Below, piece after piece: positions 34,391 to 47,200 of a DNA stretch of 64,000 nt. The notes beneath the pieces are model-generated. The model worked only from the letters and a program-made list of their open reading frames with translations. It was not told where the DNA came from and made no database searches. Position 1 is the first letter of the stretch; the number at the start of each line of letters is the position of its first letter. The stretch is from the NCBI RefSeq assembly GCF_025370935.1, contig NC_133491.1, positions 3,521,192 to 3,585,191 on the forward strand, in the 5' to 3' direction. The position numbers and the translations under genes were made by a program. This stretch comes from Choristoneura fumiferana. Lineage: Eukaryota; Arthropoda; Insecta; Lepidoptera; Tortricidae.

Positions 34391-37335
34391 TGTAGGTAAA
34401 TTATTTAATAGTGTTACATGACAGCAGCAGCAGCAGCTCGTGAATTTGCTGCTCTGTATGTATGTGTGTTCTGGTGTTCTAAGTGACGATTAAATATTCA
34501 CAGAACAAAAACAACCAAAATATCTAAATATATATTAATGTTTTAGGCCTTTACCATATGTAATTCGACTTTTTATGAGTGTAGTTTTTTTTTTAACTAT
34601 AGCGTACAATTACGTACATTTTTTCTGATTTACAAGAAATTAGAAAAGTCGACTGCTTCATAGTGAAAAAGATAGCGCCCGCCAGAAAGTACTTCAAATT
34701 AGTAGATTTTTTTGTTTTTTTATAATCGGTTCCATTTTTTGTTAAAAACATTTTTCATGTACCTACATTTTCTGATGTCAGTGAATTCCATGCGACACCA
34801 TGTCACCGCCAGGAAGTATGACACTCAACTTCGAAGCTGTCTCACCCTGGAGATTGCGTGGATCGATATTTACTTGAAATCTTATTAACTTATTTATTGT
34901 TTTGTCACTAGTAACGTGCTAGCACAAGTCTTTTCGCGATAGTTTTAATCTTCTTCTGCGTGAAACATTGTAGTAGAAAAATAGTAGAATTATTATATGT
35001 TCAATTTTTTTAACAAACGAGTTAGTGTTATGCTCTATGTCACAGGATGACTAAATATTGACTATCGATATCGATAATAATATCACTCATGTTTAGACTT
35101 TGCTCATGTCTAGCTTTAGAGACATTCTTGACTGAGCCGGCCGCGATAACTGTAGTAGGTAGTATGACGTTCTTTTTAGAGTGTCATTGCTACTGAACTG
35201 TCAGGTTGCCTTACAGAAGAAAAGTAAACTCATGTAAAATGACAATCTCGCATACAGATACCCAGAATCAAGAACCAAAATCAGAAGAATTGTATAAGTT
35301 CATATATTGATATTTTTTATTGTGAGCTTACTTTTTTTTTATTATTTGTAACTATTATTACAAATTATATATTTTTAAGCTTCTGGTACCTTGACTTTTG
35401 TATTTAGGACTATTGCATGGTAGGTGCACGCGGCTAGTAGCTAATTTTATAAGATCTCCGCTTACAAATTGTATCTTTCGCGTCACTGCTTTTATTATAG
35501 TGGCATCATAATAATGTTTGATTTTGAGTTTGCATTATATTATAGGCACTAAGTAAGTATAGAAGTTAGGTTGGTCAAAACTGTCATATTGGCTGTACAT
35601 TAATTTTCATCTAATCTAGTGTCCCAAATTTCAAATTTGTCAATTTTCAAAATCACTCAATATGCTTGACTGAAATGTTTACATCGTAAAATCTGGGCCA
35701 TATTGTCCGAAATAAAGGTCGTTACTTATTATTGTAATAGCTGGTTCAGATTTTCGATCACGAACCCATCTGGACCCGGTCATTTGAAAGGCATGGGACC
35801 ACAGCCAACATATCTAATATAGATGAGATGAGCAGAACTTTGGAGGTCTATCCCCTAATACACTATAAGGATGTGCTAGCGGACAGGCCTCTACAGTTGC
35901 CAGATCCGGACAGTAATTCACATGGAGTGGGCTATGGCGTTAATAGGATGCCGCATACAGCATTACCGAGATATGGAGTGAGATAACGGACACCTACCAT
36001 TCCAATTTTCCAATATCATATAAATTGTACATTTAGTAGACGATGACATTATGCCGTTCACTAAATGGGCCGCTCAAACTATTGACCCCCCGAAACAACG
36101 AGGTGTAGTATAATATAATGCTTCAAAAATATATTTCACATACTTTTATTCTGACCTAGAAAGACGTGTAATAATATGTGATATTTTTGATTGGTTCGAT
36201 TGTATATCTATCTTGTCTTGAGTGGATAGAGATGAACAAAATAAATACTTGAATAATTGAGTGGTTTCGGTGTTACCAGGTTCCTTGACCCTTGATGCGT
36301 GGCTTTACTGGTACGTCCATGAGGCACATGTACCATATGACCAGTGATGTAAATAATGGAGTTGTTCTTTCGAAAAAAATAATAAACTTTATTACATACA
36401 TTATAATAATTATTTTTATTCTTGAACCACATTTAGATAAACAATGAAAATTGCTACGGGGATATTATATTACCTTATCATTACTATGGCGACGTGTCAA
36501 AAGAACGCTGCACATTGCTTCGGGACAGAGAACTTGTTAATTTGCGGAACCTCATATAAATTGACAACAATATTTTTTACTTTACTTCTGCGCTACGAAC
36601 CGTGCCCCACAACTACGTCCATGTGAAATATCTATACAATAAGTTTACATACACGCCCGCTCTCTTTCTCTTCGATGTAAAACAATATTTTATTATGTAT
36701 GTATAGTATATGTCACACAAGCTCGACTAGCTGTCACAAATACCTACTATATAACTATTATTAGGTATTGTGTGATATATATATTATTTCATGTAGGAGG
36801 AGGGAGGTGGAGGAGGGCGTGTACTGCATGTTATTATATTATGTAGGAACGTATCACATAGATCTAACTGTGCCGCACGGTTGATAGCAGAGAAACCTAG
36901 GGCAAAATTAAATACTGTAGGTTCTAGATGCTGACTAACAGTCAAGCTCAAAAAATTTAATTGCTAGTGGTACGGTTGGCTTGTTGATTGACTGGACAGC
37001 GGGCATATTTAACTTGTATCACAAAGTTTATACCTTTTTTTTGTTCTCAAAGTATTAGCTGAATCTAATGCCGACGTTGTTCACTAGCAGACCTGACCCC
37101 CTGATCCTGATAATTATTCTCAAACGCTGTCTAATGCGACGTACTGCATTTTACTTACCCCAAAGAAAAGATTGTATGGTAGAACTGCAACTGTCACAGG
37201 CGGAACGGCAGTGATGGGTCTGGTAATTGCAGCCTGCTCGCGTGCACAGACAGATGAGAGGAATAGAGCAACAAAATAATTAAAATAAACTGGAATTAAT
37301 CAAAATACCACGCACAGGACTTATCACGCTAACGC
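34391..37335. other. No gene seen
   Basis: AT-rich sequence after a short (CAG)n near 34422. Open frames of 60-74 residues near 36208-36626 lack any recognisable feature. Confidence 0.5.
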
Positions 37336-37547
37336 ACACGAGTAATATTTACCTCGACGTTTCGGCAACATTACAGTGGCCGTGGTCACGAGTAGACTGA
37401 AGTGTGGGGTGTCAAGTCTGCCTAGCAGCGCGAGTCCTTCGAACTACCCGCACTTGGTCATTTTTATTTGTCACCCCACACTTCAGTCTACCCGTGACCA
37501 CGGCCACTGTAATGTTGCCGAAACGTCGAGGTAAATATTACTCGTGT
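37336..37547. repeat. 76-bp near-perfect inverted repeat
   Basis: Arms 37336-37411 and 37472-37547 are reverse complements with a single mismatch, separated by a 60-bp spacer. The arm begins ACACGAGTAATATTTACC and contains GACGTTTCGGCAACATTACA. A transcript would form a long hairpin. It resembles termini of retroelements (possibly Penelope-like), but no coding part is present. Confidence 0.85.
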
Positions 37548-37781
37548 CTAAAAATATATTGTTTCCAAAATAGTTACTTGATTTATAATGCATAATAATT
37601 GGCATGATAATTGGGATATGAATTTACTGTACCAGCGGGAAAATTACAAATTAATTATACCCACTGCCCTGTCAACCAGACTAGTTAGCCGTAGATACTA
37701 CAGGCAAAGAGCGATCAAAAAGTAGCAAAGTAAAGACATTCCCTTTTTACTCTTAGTATTTGAGGACATGTAAAACTATTT

Positions 37782-38071
37782 GAGCATTTCCAAATAAAGT
37801 TTGTACATTTGATTTGCGACTCCTATTTGTGATAAAAATTTGCAGGTTTGTAGAGTGAACGATATTGAGTCGTAATAACATAGTCTCTCAAAATGTCCCA
37901 ATTGGTTTGTATGGAAATTTCCTTTTTTGTTACCAAAACTATGGATTTGCGGTAACAAAAAAGGAACTTTCCATACAAATTAATTGGGACATTTCGGGAG
38001 ACTATCTACCTGCAAATTTTTACCCAAATCGGAGTCGCAAATCAAATGTACAAACTTTTTTAGAAATGCTC
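37782..38071. mobile_element. Fold-back element
   Basis: Outer ends GAGCATTTCCAAATAAAGTT / AACTTTTTTAGAAATGCTC, then pairing of ATTTGATTTGCGACTCC with GGAGTCGCAAATCAAAT and of GGAAATTTCCTTTTTTGTTACC with its inverted partner around a short central loop near 37935-37950. The right arm differs by small indels. No coding. Confidence 0.75.
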
Positions 38072-38238
38072 ATTTTAGCACTGTAGCTTGCTGTAACAAA
38101 GTACCAAACTGTTCAGCTACCTATGAGCTTGACTGCTTCGAATTAGGTTTGATGCAACATCTGTCTCCGATGATGACGTGTCAGCTAAACTGAACGTGCC
38201 CGTAGTCTGCAAGTACGACGGATTATTTGCGGTAGTTC

Positions 38239-38380
38239 TAGTTCCTTCACAAGACCTTGAAGAAAGAACTGCGTTATTTTTCCGCCTTTGTACCTTTGCA
38301 AGAACTGAAGATGCTACTGCGAAAGGAACAAAGGCAAAAAAATAAACGCAGTTTTTCCTTCAAGTCTTGTAAAGGAACTA
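38239..38380. mobile_element. Fold-back element, small
   Basis: TAGTTCCTTCACAAGACCTT pairs with AAGTCTTGTAAAGGAACTA, and GAACTGCGTTATTTTT with AAAAATAAACGCAGTTT. About 142 bp. Confidence 0.65.
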
Positions 38381-38884
38381 ATGCAAAAAAAACGCAATAG
38401 TTCCATCGCACGAACATCCAAAGGAAACACTGCCAATAATCCAGTACACACGACTACAAGCCTGCTGGATCGGAAAAAAATCCTAGCAGATAATACTTAC
38501 AATAGGTAGTTATATGATACCAATCGACAACTGTTTTCGACTCGAAGGTAACAAAGGGAGTGTAGATGATTTTGGAACTGCTCGTAGTCTTCTGCTGATT
38601 GTGCCAAATCATCGGTTATGATATCCTAACAAAATCAATTTATAGAGATAAGTTGGTACAAAATTAGCACGGGATAATTTTTACCGCAATTTGATCGGCG
38701 CAAGTTATCGGCGAGTGGGTGAACTTTTGCTGTTATGTAAGTATTTCGTAAGTATTTATTTATACCTATAAAGGCAAAACATGGCCTAAAAATGCATGAG
38801 ATTTGGCAAACGTATTCCTTGAGGATCGCAGAGGTGCAAGAAGTTTTTTTTTTAATTCGAATACCTACACTACAGAGTAGATTT

Positions 38885-38922
38885 TTTTCTTCAACGGGAG
38901 CGAAGCCGCGGGATTAAGCTAG
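38885..38922 (+). mobile_element. Helitron 3' end fragment
   Basis: GGGAGCGAAGCCGCGGGATT then AAGCTAG, followed by T: the same 3' end as at 13358 and 29366. The 5' portion was not recognised. Confidence 0.6.
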
Positions 38923-39181
38923 TAATTATATATACGAACTGAGAAATCCAGATGCAGAAGCCTAGATAAACTCTTCGTCAACTCTTTTCATGGTTAGCAA
39001 CTTATTAATAATTGATATTAGCAGTTTATGATTACTAATTCTCTACCAAAAGTCTTACCACAGAAATTGAGTGATGATGATGATGATAATTAGGATAGTA
39101 AACTCTGTATGGATTTTATTACCTCTTTTGATAGAAAGAGCTTACACGAAGCACTGTTCATAAAATATTAGGTATGTCTAA

Positions 39182-39388
39182 AGGCACTGTTACACATGCT
39201 CGTTACTGGACTGAAGCAAACGCGTTCACACTTGCTTATTATTACCTTTCCCCCTTCCACCCCGTCTCGAGCTTGCCACTAATAAGCATGCTCGATAGTA
39301 GCATGTCCTGTTCACACATGCTACTAGCTAGCATTTGCTCAATAGTAGCATGCTTTCTTGCTACTAAAGAGCATGTGTAACAGTGTCT
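39182..39388. mobile_element. PIF/Harbinger-like MITE
   Basis: 20-bp TIRs AGGCACTGTTACACATGCTC / GAGCATGTGTAACAGTGTCT with TAA on both sides (39179-39181, 39389-39391). Internal subrepeats of TAGCATG/AGCATGCT. 207 bp. Confidence 0.75.
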
Positions 39389-40234
39389 TAAGGGACTTTG
39401 GCTTTACGGATGCCCTTGATAAACTTGATTGCCTGTGCATTCCTGTGCGTGTCGTACAAGATGACTAAGAGCCCTGGTGGCAGCGCTCTCTATTGCCAAC
39501 TACGAATTCCAAACTCCAGCTCTGCGGCGTGGAAGGTAAGGACAAACCACCGCACTATTTTCCCAAGAAACTCGTCCTGTAGATTTGCTACCGATTTTCA
39601 ACCGACGACCATGACCACTTTAGCAAGAGTAGTAACTACGAAAAGTAACTATAAATATAACCTGAATAATAGCAAGACCATCAACCAAGACAAGAAACCG
39701 TGGTCAGAATCTCGGTAATTTCTCAATTTATCGTACACATATTATGACCACTTGAAAGGCGTTTGGCTCGTATTATAATATGCGAACAGTTATCCAAGAC
39801 CCTGCTTCTAATTATCAATAAAATACTTATAGATTTTATAGGTCGTAGTAAAATTTTCGAGTAAAGTACAGTTAGTACAAAATTTCGTGACTCGATAAAA
39901 AAATGTGAATATTACTCGAAGGAGTACCCCGATCGGGTAGCTAAGTGTTGCAATAGACTTTCGCTAGCTGGCGCTGTCTATTTGAGTGTGTGCGTGAGCT
40001 CCTAGTGTCCGTATACGGCCGCAATCGACGTTCAAAGTAAAGCACCTCGTTTGCGGCTTTGGCGGAATATTTCATTTCGAGTGTGGGGTCAAAAAATCGG
40101 TTACGCTTAGATACTCCCGCCACTAGTTTTTGGTGAAATAATTCTTCATAATTTACGAAAAAAACCTGAAAAAAGGAACTATTGATAACAGCGCCATCTA
40201 ACGGGACATTGCTCATGAGCTAACCAGGAGCAAA

Positions 40235-40440
40235 CCCCTATATTTAATATTATAAATGCGAAAGTAACTCTGTCTGTCTGTTACGCTTTCACGTCGAAAC
40301 CACTGAACCGATTTTGATGAAATTTGTCATAGAGATAATTTGAACCCCAAGGACCAACAGAGGATACCTTTTATTCCGGTAGAGGGCGCCAGCGCGCGAT
40401 AACCTAGATCCGCGCAGACGAAGGCGCGGGCATAGGCTAG
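40235..40440 (+). mobile_element. Short Helitron-like element at duplication edge (B)
   Basis: Partner of 8056-8253, with a fuller GC-rich 3' part (GATCCGCGCAGACGAAGGCG) ending GGGCATAGGCTAG before T. About 14 bp near its 5' end is missing relative to A. Confidence 0.65.
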
Positions 40441-41777
40441 TTTTTCTATAAAGTCCTGAGAAATATATTTAACTTTGATAAGATTTCGCGGATTGAAACT
40501 TAAATACATATAAGGTTCGTGTGTGAATCGTTAGCTCTATTTTCACACATTATGCCACACGAGTTCGTCTTGTTTGTCTTCGGCGTTTGTTGGGTAAACT
40601 GGCGCCGTGTAGTCAAATATTTATGTATAATATTGATTTACATTTTACCGACACAGCGTGAGATGATTTACATGTAGTATGTAAAATAGTATCAGAAGTA
40701 ATGGAGAGTAATTGAAACATATTGTTGTTTGAATCCATGTTTGATTTTGAAACTTGTTAAATACTGTGTCTAGGTGAATCTTCGAGCGTCTCAGCCGCTG
40801 TCAATTCCTAGCAGTAAGTAAATGGGTAATTTATTATTCATTGATTTTTGTACGAAATCGATCCTAGCCTAACTACAGAAGCTATTTACGTCATTATTAA
40901 AAACAATCTGCCATCCAATTCTTAAAATCTTAACCTAGGCAATAAGTAATTTGATACAGGCACCAGCACCAATATCTGACACAACAAACCGTGCAAATAT
41001 GTCTGATAATACACTGTTTCTAGGGCCGGTGGGTTGTGTCAGATATTTTTGCATGCTCTACTGTGGCAGATATTAATACAGTTGACTGTACCATTTACAT
41101 GGTTATTCAGTGTAAAACCTTTTTTTTATTGTTACATTTTACAAATTTCACTTATGTAATAAATAATAGACTGAATAAAATAGTAAATGCAAGCCAGTCA
41201 TGCAGTTTATGCAAGAATTACGCAGATATACAGATATAAACAACCGGCGTATTATTAGGGTTAGCTAATTATTACAAAGCTTAATGGATTGTTTTAAACT
41301 CTGTTTCAAATTAATAACAAGCTTTTGCTCTCACAAATTGGTTAATCATTATGCAATTTCAACTGCAACTTTGCAATCAATTTCCTAGATAAAAACTATC
41401 CTATGTCCTTCCCAGAATCTTAAACTGTTTACATTATATTTTAGTAAACCTAAGTATCTAACTTTTACTATAATAAAACAACAAGATGTAAATCTGTAAA
41501 ATTTTACAACGGCGTCGCGTAACCTATTACTGGTTTATAGATATATCGGTTACCGAAGCCAACACCTACTTACGGTCACGATACCAAGCGGTTACTTTCG
41601 TTCTAGAAGCTCTAGGAAGTAAAACGCGACAGTACTTATTCATAGACTCGCTGCTAAAGGCTAAGGGGATTCTCTTAGTATGTTTTATCAAGTAGACGTA
41701 GATTTTCGTGAGGAATGCCTCACACCGAACTTAACGACCTCTAATCTAAACCAAATAGATGAAACATACATACAATC

Positions 41778-42075
41778 TGTGGTGGCCTAGTGGTTTGACC
41801 TATCGCTTCTCAAGCAGAGGGTCGTGGGTTTGAACCCCGGCTCACACCTCTGAGTTTTTCGAAATTCATGTGCGGAATTACGTTTGAAATTTACCACGAG
41901 CTTTGCGGTGAAGGAAAACATCGTGAGGAAACCTGCACAAACCTGCGCAGCGATTCAATGGTGCGTGCGAAGTTCCCAATCCGCACTGGGCCCGCGTGGG
42001 AACTATGGCCCAAGCCCTCTTGTTCTGAGAGGAGGCCTGTGCCCAGCAGTGGGACGTATATAGGCTGGGATGATG
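41778..42075 (+). mobile_element. Full-length tRNA-derived SINE, copy B only
   Basis: 298 bp from a tRNA-like head (GGTGGCCTAGTGGTTTGACC; B box GGGTTTGAACCCC) to a GGATGATG tail, flanked by a 10-bp target duplication ACATACAATC (41768-41777 and 42076-42085). Copy A has a single ACATACAATC (9586-9595), the empty site. This defines the complete family whose fragments lie at 625, 19133, 21005, 34343 and 57337. Confidence 0.92.
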
Positions 42076-42310
42076 ACATACAATCACACCTCTTTCCCAA
42101 CGAACGGGTAGGCAGAGGCTATTTCCACCTGCTACGATCCTGACATACATCTTTTGATACGTGCAAGAAGATAACCTAACCAACAAGTTGGAAAACCCGG
42201 GGGGGTTGTCACCATTTGTAACGTCGGCATTGTCACTTCAATAGGCAGTATTTAAGAAAAACAATTATGATGAGTATCAAAAGTCGTTTAAAAAAAAAGA
42301 GAATTACGTT

Positions 42311-42517
42311 TGTGGCCGCCGTCTAACCAGTAGTAACACTGGACGACGGCGCCCTCTTGACTTTTCTAGGTGACAGTGACAGCTGTCACACTTTCCGCGC
42401 CATGATGTTAGAAGGATGATTATGATTGTGGTTAGAAAGACGAGATATTAATACAGGCCTTATAAACATCATCTGCCGTTTTATTAACTTTCTAGGCGTG
42501 CCCATAAGCTACGCCAA
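42311..42517 (+). repeat. 5' LTR
   Basis: 207 bp, begins TGTGGCCGCCGTCTAACC, ends AAGCTACGCCAA. No difference from the 3' LTR found by eye. Confidence 0.9.
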
Positions 42518-42519
42518 AG

Positions 42520-42536
42520 TGGTGACCACGAACGCG
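42520..42536 (+). promoter_or_regulatory. Putative primer binding site
   Basis: TGGTGACCACGAACGCG starts two bases after the 5' LTR. Its reverse complement ends in CCA, as a tRNA 3' end would. The tRNA was not identified. Confidence 0.55.
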
Positions 42537-43386
42537 AAATTGAACGTGTACGGCGATACTCCGCGCGGCCTGACGACTCCTCTGCAAAAGCTGTGATCTT
42601 CGTTTCTCCTCTGGCAAGACAGGAGATCGTTACTTCATTCCCAGTCACGAGCCTCGTCTTTGAGATAATCAATTTTGGCAAGTCATCCGTTTGACCACAC
42701 AGTCGCGACTGCAAAGGTTCCCGTGAACGCGAAGTGACAAGTGCAGTGTGTGCAGTGCATATTTTGTTCTAACCAATCAGTGTAAATGCGACAGCGAAAA
42801 CACGTCAGATCTACGCACATATTACACAGGTGACATCGAACTTTATTTGTTACTTATTTTATTCCGATCACAAGTAATAACACTTGCCAAATCGAAACCA
42901 CGCAAAAAAACGGGGAAAAATACAAACATTGCTATTTCGTTACGCTGTGCTTTAAGGACATTAACAATATCTTTATTTAATTTAATTTTGTGGACTTGGT
43001 TATGCTAAAATTTAATTAGTGGTTGTGTTAACACATTATATCTGTTATTTTGCTCAATATGACGATAATGTTACGCTATGCTACGTTGCACGGTTTTAAT
43101 GCGTTTAACCACTAACATCACTCTTTACTTACCATTACCTCAATGATTAATTGCCAGTGGTATTTTTGACTGAAAATATTAACATCTAAGCGTGTCGCAT
43201 GTTATATATTTTTTTTATTGTTAGTTCTTGGTGCATGTTACATTAACCATTTGTCTGATTTTGTGTAATATTCATTTAACAATTTATATTTTGGGTAAAA
43301 GCATTGAACTAATAGGTTACTTACTAAGTGTGCATTGCTTGTGTTGGGCGGCAGTTTCTGTGTGTATACAGGTCAAACAATAAAAC

Positions 43387-44268
43387 ATGTCTGAGTCTGA
43401 ATTGAGAGCACAATTGGAAGAACTGCGCAGTAAAAATGCACAACTACAAGCACAGCTTCAAGAACAACCGGAAACTAGACCTGCCACATCAAACAAACAA
43501 GCCGCTTCAGTTTCAACTGAGCAAGTATGCAAAGTATCAGTAAAATTGCCCCCGTTTTGGGCTGACAGACCGGCAATTTGGTTTGCCCAAGCGGAAGCTC
43601 AATTCCATTTGGCCGGTATCAACAATGACATGACAATGTATAGTCACATCATCGGAATGATTGATCAAAAACTTATTGGGGAAATCGAAGACATTATTAT
43701 GAACCCTCCAAAGGAAGAAAAGTACTTGACAATCAAAAGGGAGCTTATTCGAAGATTATCAGCATCAGAACCCCAGCGAGTTGAACGTCTTCTTAGCGAT
43801 GAAGAAATTGGTGACAGGAAGCCATCAGCCTTCTATCGCCATTTGCAGTCTTTGGCGGGAACATCAAAAGATGACTCCATATTGCGCCAACTTTGGATGA
43901 GACGTTTACCACACCAGGTGCAAGCTATCCTAGCCGCACACTCTGACCTGAGCATTGAGAAATTGGCTGAGCTTGCCGATAAAATTATAGAGGTTGTACC
44001 GGGTCCCCCAAGAGTGTATGCGGTAGACAAAGAATCAAATGAATTATCCTCACTTAAAGACTGTGTGATGCAGCTGAGTATGCAAATAGCCGCTCTTACT
44101 AGCACTCAGCAACGCGGCCGATCTCGGAACAGATCCATGTCTCGGAATAAAAGCCGCAGTGGCACCCCAGCTCCCAAACTATGTTGGTATCACAAAAAAT
44201 TTGGTGTCAATGCCACCAGATGCGTAACTCCGTGCACCTGGAAGGAAAACCCCAACAGCAATCAGTAA
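43387..44268 (+). CDS. Gag polyprotein of the LTR element
   Basis: 293 residues forming the particle-building protein. A Glu/Gln/Leu coiled-coil-like start (SESELRAQLEELRSKNAQLQ) leads into a capsid-like region of the type common in arthropod gypsy elements and annotated as DUF7041 (LPPFWADRPAIWFAQAEAQF near residue 55, then IMNPP...KYLTIKRELIRRLSASEPQRV and FYRHLQSLAG ... LWMRRLP). An Arg/Ser-rich stretch precedes a zinc-binding-like motif C266-x2-H269-x9-C279-x3-C283, unlike the usual CCHC knuckle. The start follows AATAAAAC and about 870 bp of leader. The stop TAA overlaps the pol ATG. Confidence 0.9.
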   Translation: MSESELRAQLEELRSKNAQLQAQLQEQPETRPATSNKQAASVSTEQVCKVSVKLPPFWADRPAIWFAQAEAQFHLAGINNDMTMYSHIIGMIDQKLIGEIEDIIMNPPKEEKYLTIKRELIRRLSASEPQRVERLLSDEEIGDRKPSAFYRHLQSLAGTSKDDSILRQLWMRRLPHQVQAILAAHSDLSIEKLAELADKIIEVVPGPPRVYAVDKESNELSSLKDCVMQLSMQIAALTSTQQRGRSRNRSMSRNKSRSGTPAPKLCWYHKKFGVNATRCVTPCTWKENPNSNQ

Positions 44269-47200
44269 TGGCGGATACTGATTGCTGCGCTATCGAACAC
44301 AGCGGCCGCCGACTATTTGTTACAGATAACGCGACCAAACATCAGTTCCTCATCGACACCGGGTCTGACTTATGCTGCTACCCTCGCAACTGGCTCAGAG
44401 CGCAGAGGAAACCTACTGACTGGGACCTTAGTGCAGCGAATGGTAGCACCATTAAAACTTACGGTACAGTAAACCTTAACTTAGATTTTGGATTACGCCG
44501 AGAATTTGGGTGGCAATTCGTAGTTGCTGATGTCAGCACTGCCATTATAGGGTCCGATTTTTTGTCACATTATCATCTCTTGCCTGATTGTCGTACAAAA
44601 AAATTAGTTGATGGGACCACTGGGTTGAATGCTGTTGCTTCCCTTGCTACCAGCGAACAGTGCAGTGTTAAGGCTATAGGTATTCAGAACTCTTCCTATG
44701 CACAAGTGCTGGTCGAGTTCCCAGATGTTGTCAAACCTCCCGGACTGCCACGCACAATAAAGCACAATACAGTTCATCATATTCGAACAACTGATGGACC
44801 ACCTGTTTCATGCCGCCCTCGTCGCTTAGCTCTTCAAAAATTAACTGCAGCAAAAGCTGAATTCGAGGACATGATGAAAAACGGCATTGCAAGGCCGTCA
44901 GAAAGCGCTTGGTCTGCTCCATTACATATGACACAAAAAAAAGACCAGTCATGGCGTCCATGCGGGGACTATCGCGCTCTAAACGCCAGGACTGTTCCCG
45001 ATAGATACCCTGTCCGCAACATCAATGATTTTGTAAACAATCTTTCCGGAGCCAACATATTTAGTACCATAGACCTGGTAAAGGCGTACCATCAGATACC
45101 AGTAGCTGAAGAGGATATCCCTAAAACCGCTATCGTGACCCCGTTCGGCCTTTTCGAATTCCCTTTTATGACCTTTGGTCTACGCAATGCTGGGCAAACC
45201 TTTCAACGGTTTATTGATGAGGTCACACGGGGTCTCGATTTCGTTTTTCCTTATGTAGACGACATTCTTATTTTTTCCGCTAGCGAAATTCAGCACAAGG
45301 AACACCTTAAAATATTGTTCCAACGCTTGCAAAGCTATGGTGTGGTGATTAACCCTACGAAATGTAAATTTGGAGTCAGGGAAGTGGATTTTCTAGGGTT
45401 CCATATCAGTTCAGAAGGCACACGCCCACCACAAGAAAGAGTTCAAGCCTTGATTGATTTTCCACCTCCGAAAACAGTGCAAGGCGTGCGTCGTTTCCTC
45501 GGAATGTTAAATTATTACCGTCGATTCGTGCCTCATGCCGCTAAGTTCCAAGCTCCCCTGATAGAGGCTGTAGTAGCCACTAATGGCAAAGGTGCTAAGC
45601 CATTTATATGGTCACCTGAGCTAATAAAGCATTTTGAAGCGTGTAAAGCCAGTTTGTCTAACGCAGTTTTGTTGCAGCATCCTGTAAATGACGCGCCCCT
45701 TGGACTGTTTACAGACGCCTCTAGCGCCCACGTTGGCTCTTGCTTACAGCATTACATTAATGGTTTTTGGCGGCCTCTTGCTTTCTTCAGTAAAAAGCTT
45801 ACTCCAAAGCAAGCACAGTGGCCTGCGTATTATCGAGAATTATTGGCGGTGTACGAAAGCGTACAACACTTTCGCCACATACTTGAAGTACAGCACGCGG
45901 CCATCTACACTGATCACAAACCATTGTTGTACGCTTTCTTACAGCGCAGAGAGAAACTTCCACCAACGCAGCTGAACCAGTTATCCTTTATTGGGCAATT
46001 CACGACCGACATCCGTTACATCAAGGGAGATGACAACGTCGTCGCGGACGCGATGTCTCGGATCGAGGCTATAACTGTTGATGAAAATTATGAGGCCCTT
46101 TCCAAGTCACAGGAGACGGATCCCGAATTGGCAGATCTTTACCGGAGTGACTCAGGGTTGAAGTTAACCAAACTAAATATTCCAGGGACTGACATTTTTA
46201 TCCACTGCGATGTGTCAACGGGCAAACCACGGCCCTATTTGACCCCTCCGTTTCGCCGTGCAGCGTTTGACAAGTTGCATAATCTCAGTCATCCTGGTGT
46301 AAGAGCTACCGTTTACCTACTAACAACCCGCTATGTTTGGCCGTCAATAAGGAACGACTCAAGGCGGTGGGCTCAGGCGTGCGAAGCTTGCCAACGCAGC
46401 AAAGTCACACGACACATCTCGACCCCTCTTAGCAGCATTCAACAGCCATCAGGTCGTTTTATGCACATTCACATTGACATCGTGGGTCCCCTACCCGTAG
46501 ACAAAGATTTCCGGTATTGTTTAACAGCTGTTGACAGGGTATCGAGATGGCCAGAAGTGTGGCCTATGCATTCTATAACCGCCGAAGAAGTAGCAGATAC
46601 CTTCATTCGTGAATGGGTATCCCGTTTTGGCGTGCCGTCGGTCATCACAACAGACCAGGGTACTCAATTTGAGTCTGATCTGTTTCGTCGCCTTATGCAA
46701 ACTTTTGCCACAAAACGCATCAGGACTACGGCATACCACCCTTGCGCCAATGGTATGATAGAGCGCGTCCACCGCCAATTAAAAGCAGCTTTGATGTGCC
46801 ATACCGATTCATGGACACATGCTCTACCTTTCGTCCTGCTAGGCATGCGAACGGCCCTTAAAGAAGACCTCAAGTCCACAGCCGCAGAAATGCTGTATGG
46901 GGAAACCCTTCGTTTGCCCGGCGAGATGCTGGCCCCTGTTCCAGATGGCGTAGACAAATTAGAAAATGCAGCTGATTTTGTGAGCCGACTGCGACGTAGA
47001 ATGTCATTTTTGCAACCAACACCAGCGTCCCGGCATTGTAAACCAACGGTGTTTGTCTCGAAGGAGTTGGCCGCGGCGTCTCACGTATTCCTTCGCGACG
47101 ACACCGTTAGGCGCCCACTGCAACCTCCTTATACCGGACCGTTCGCTGTATTGAAACGTTCTGATGACATGAAGACCTTAACTCTGGACATAAAGGGCAA

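Noticed and set aside
37336..37547. Hammerhead ribozyme suggested by GAAACGTC in the inverted repeat
   Set aside because: The required CTGATGA element is not found nearby on either strand, and there is no room for the third stem.
45688..46957. Extra frames within pol on either strand
   Set aside because: Shadows of the reverse transcriptase and integrase coding sequence.
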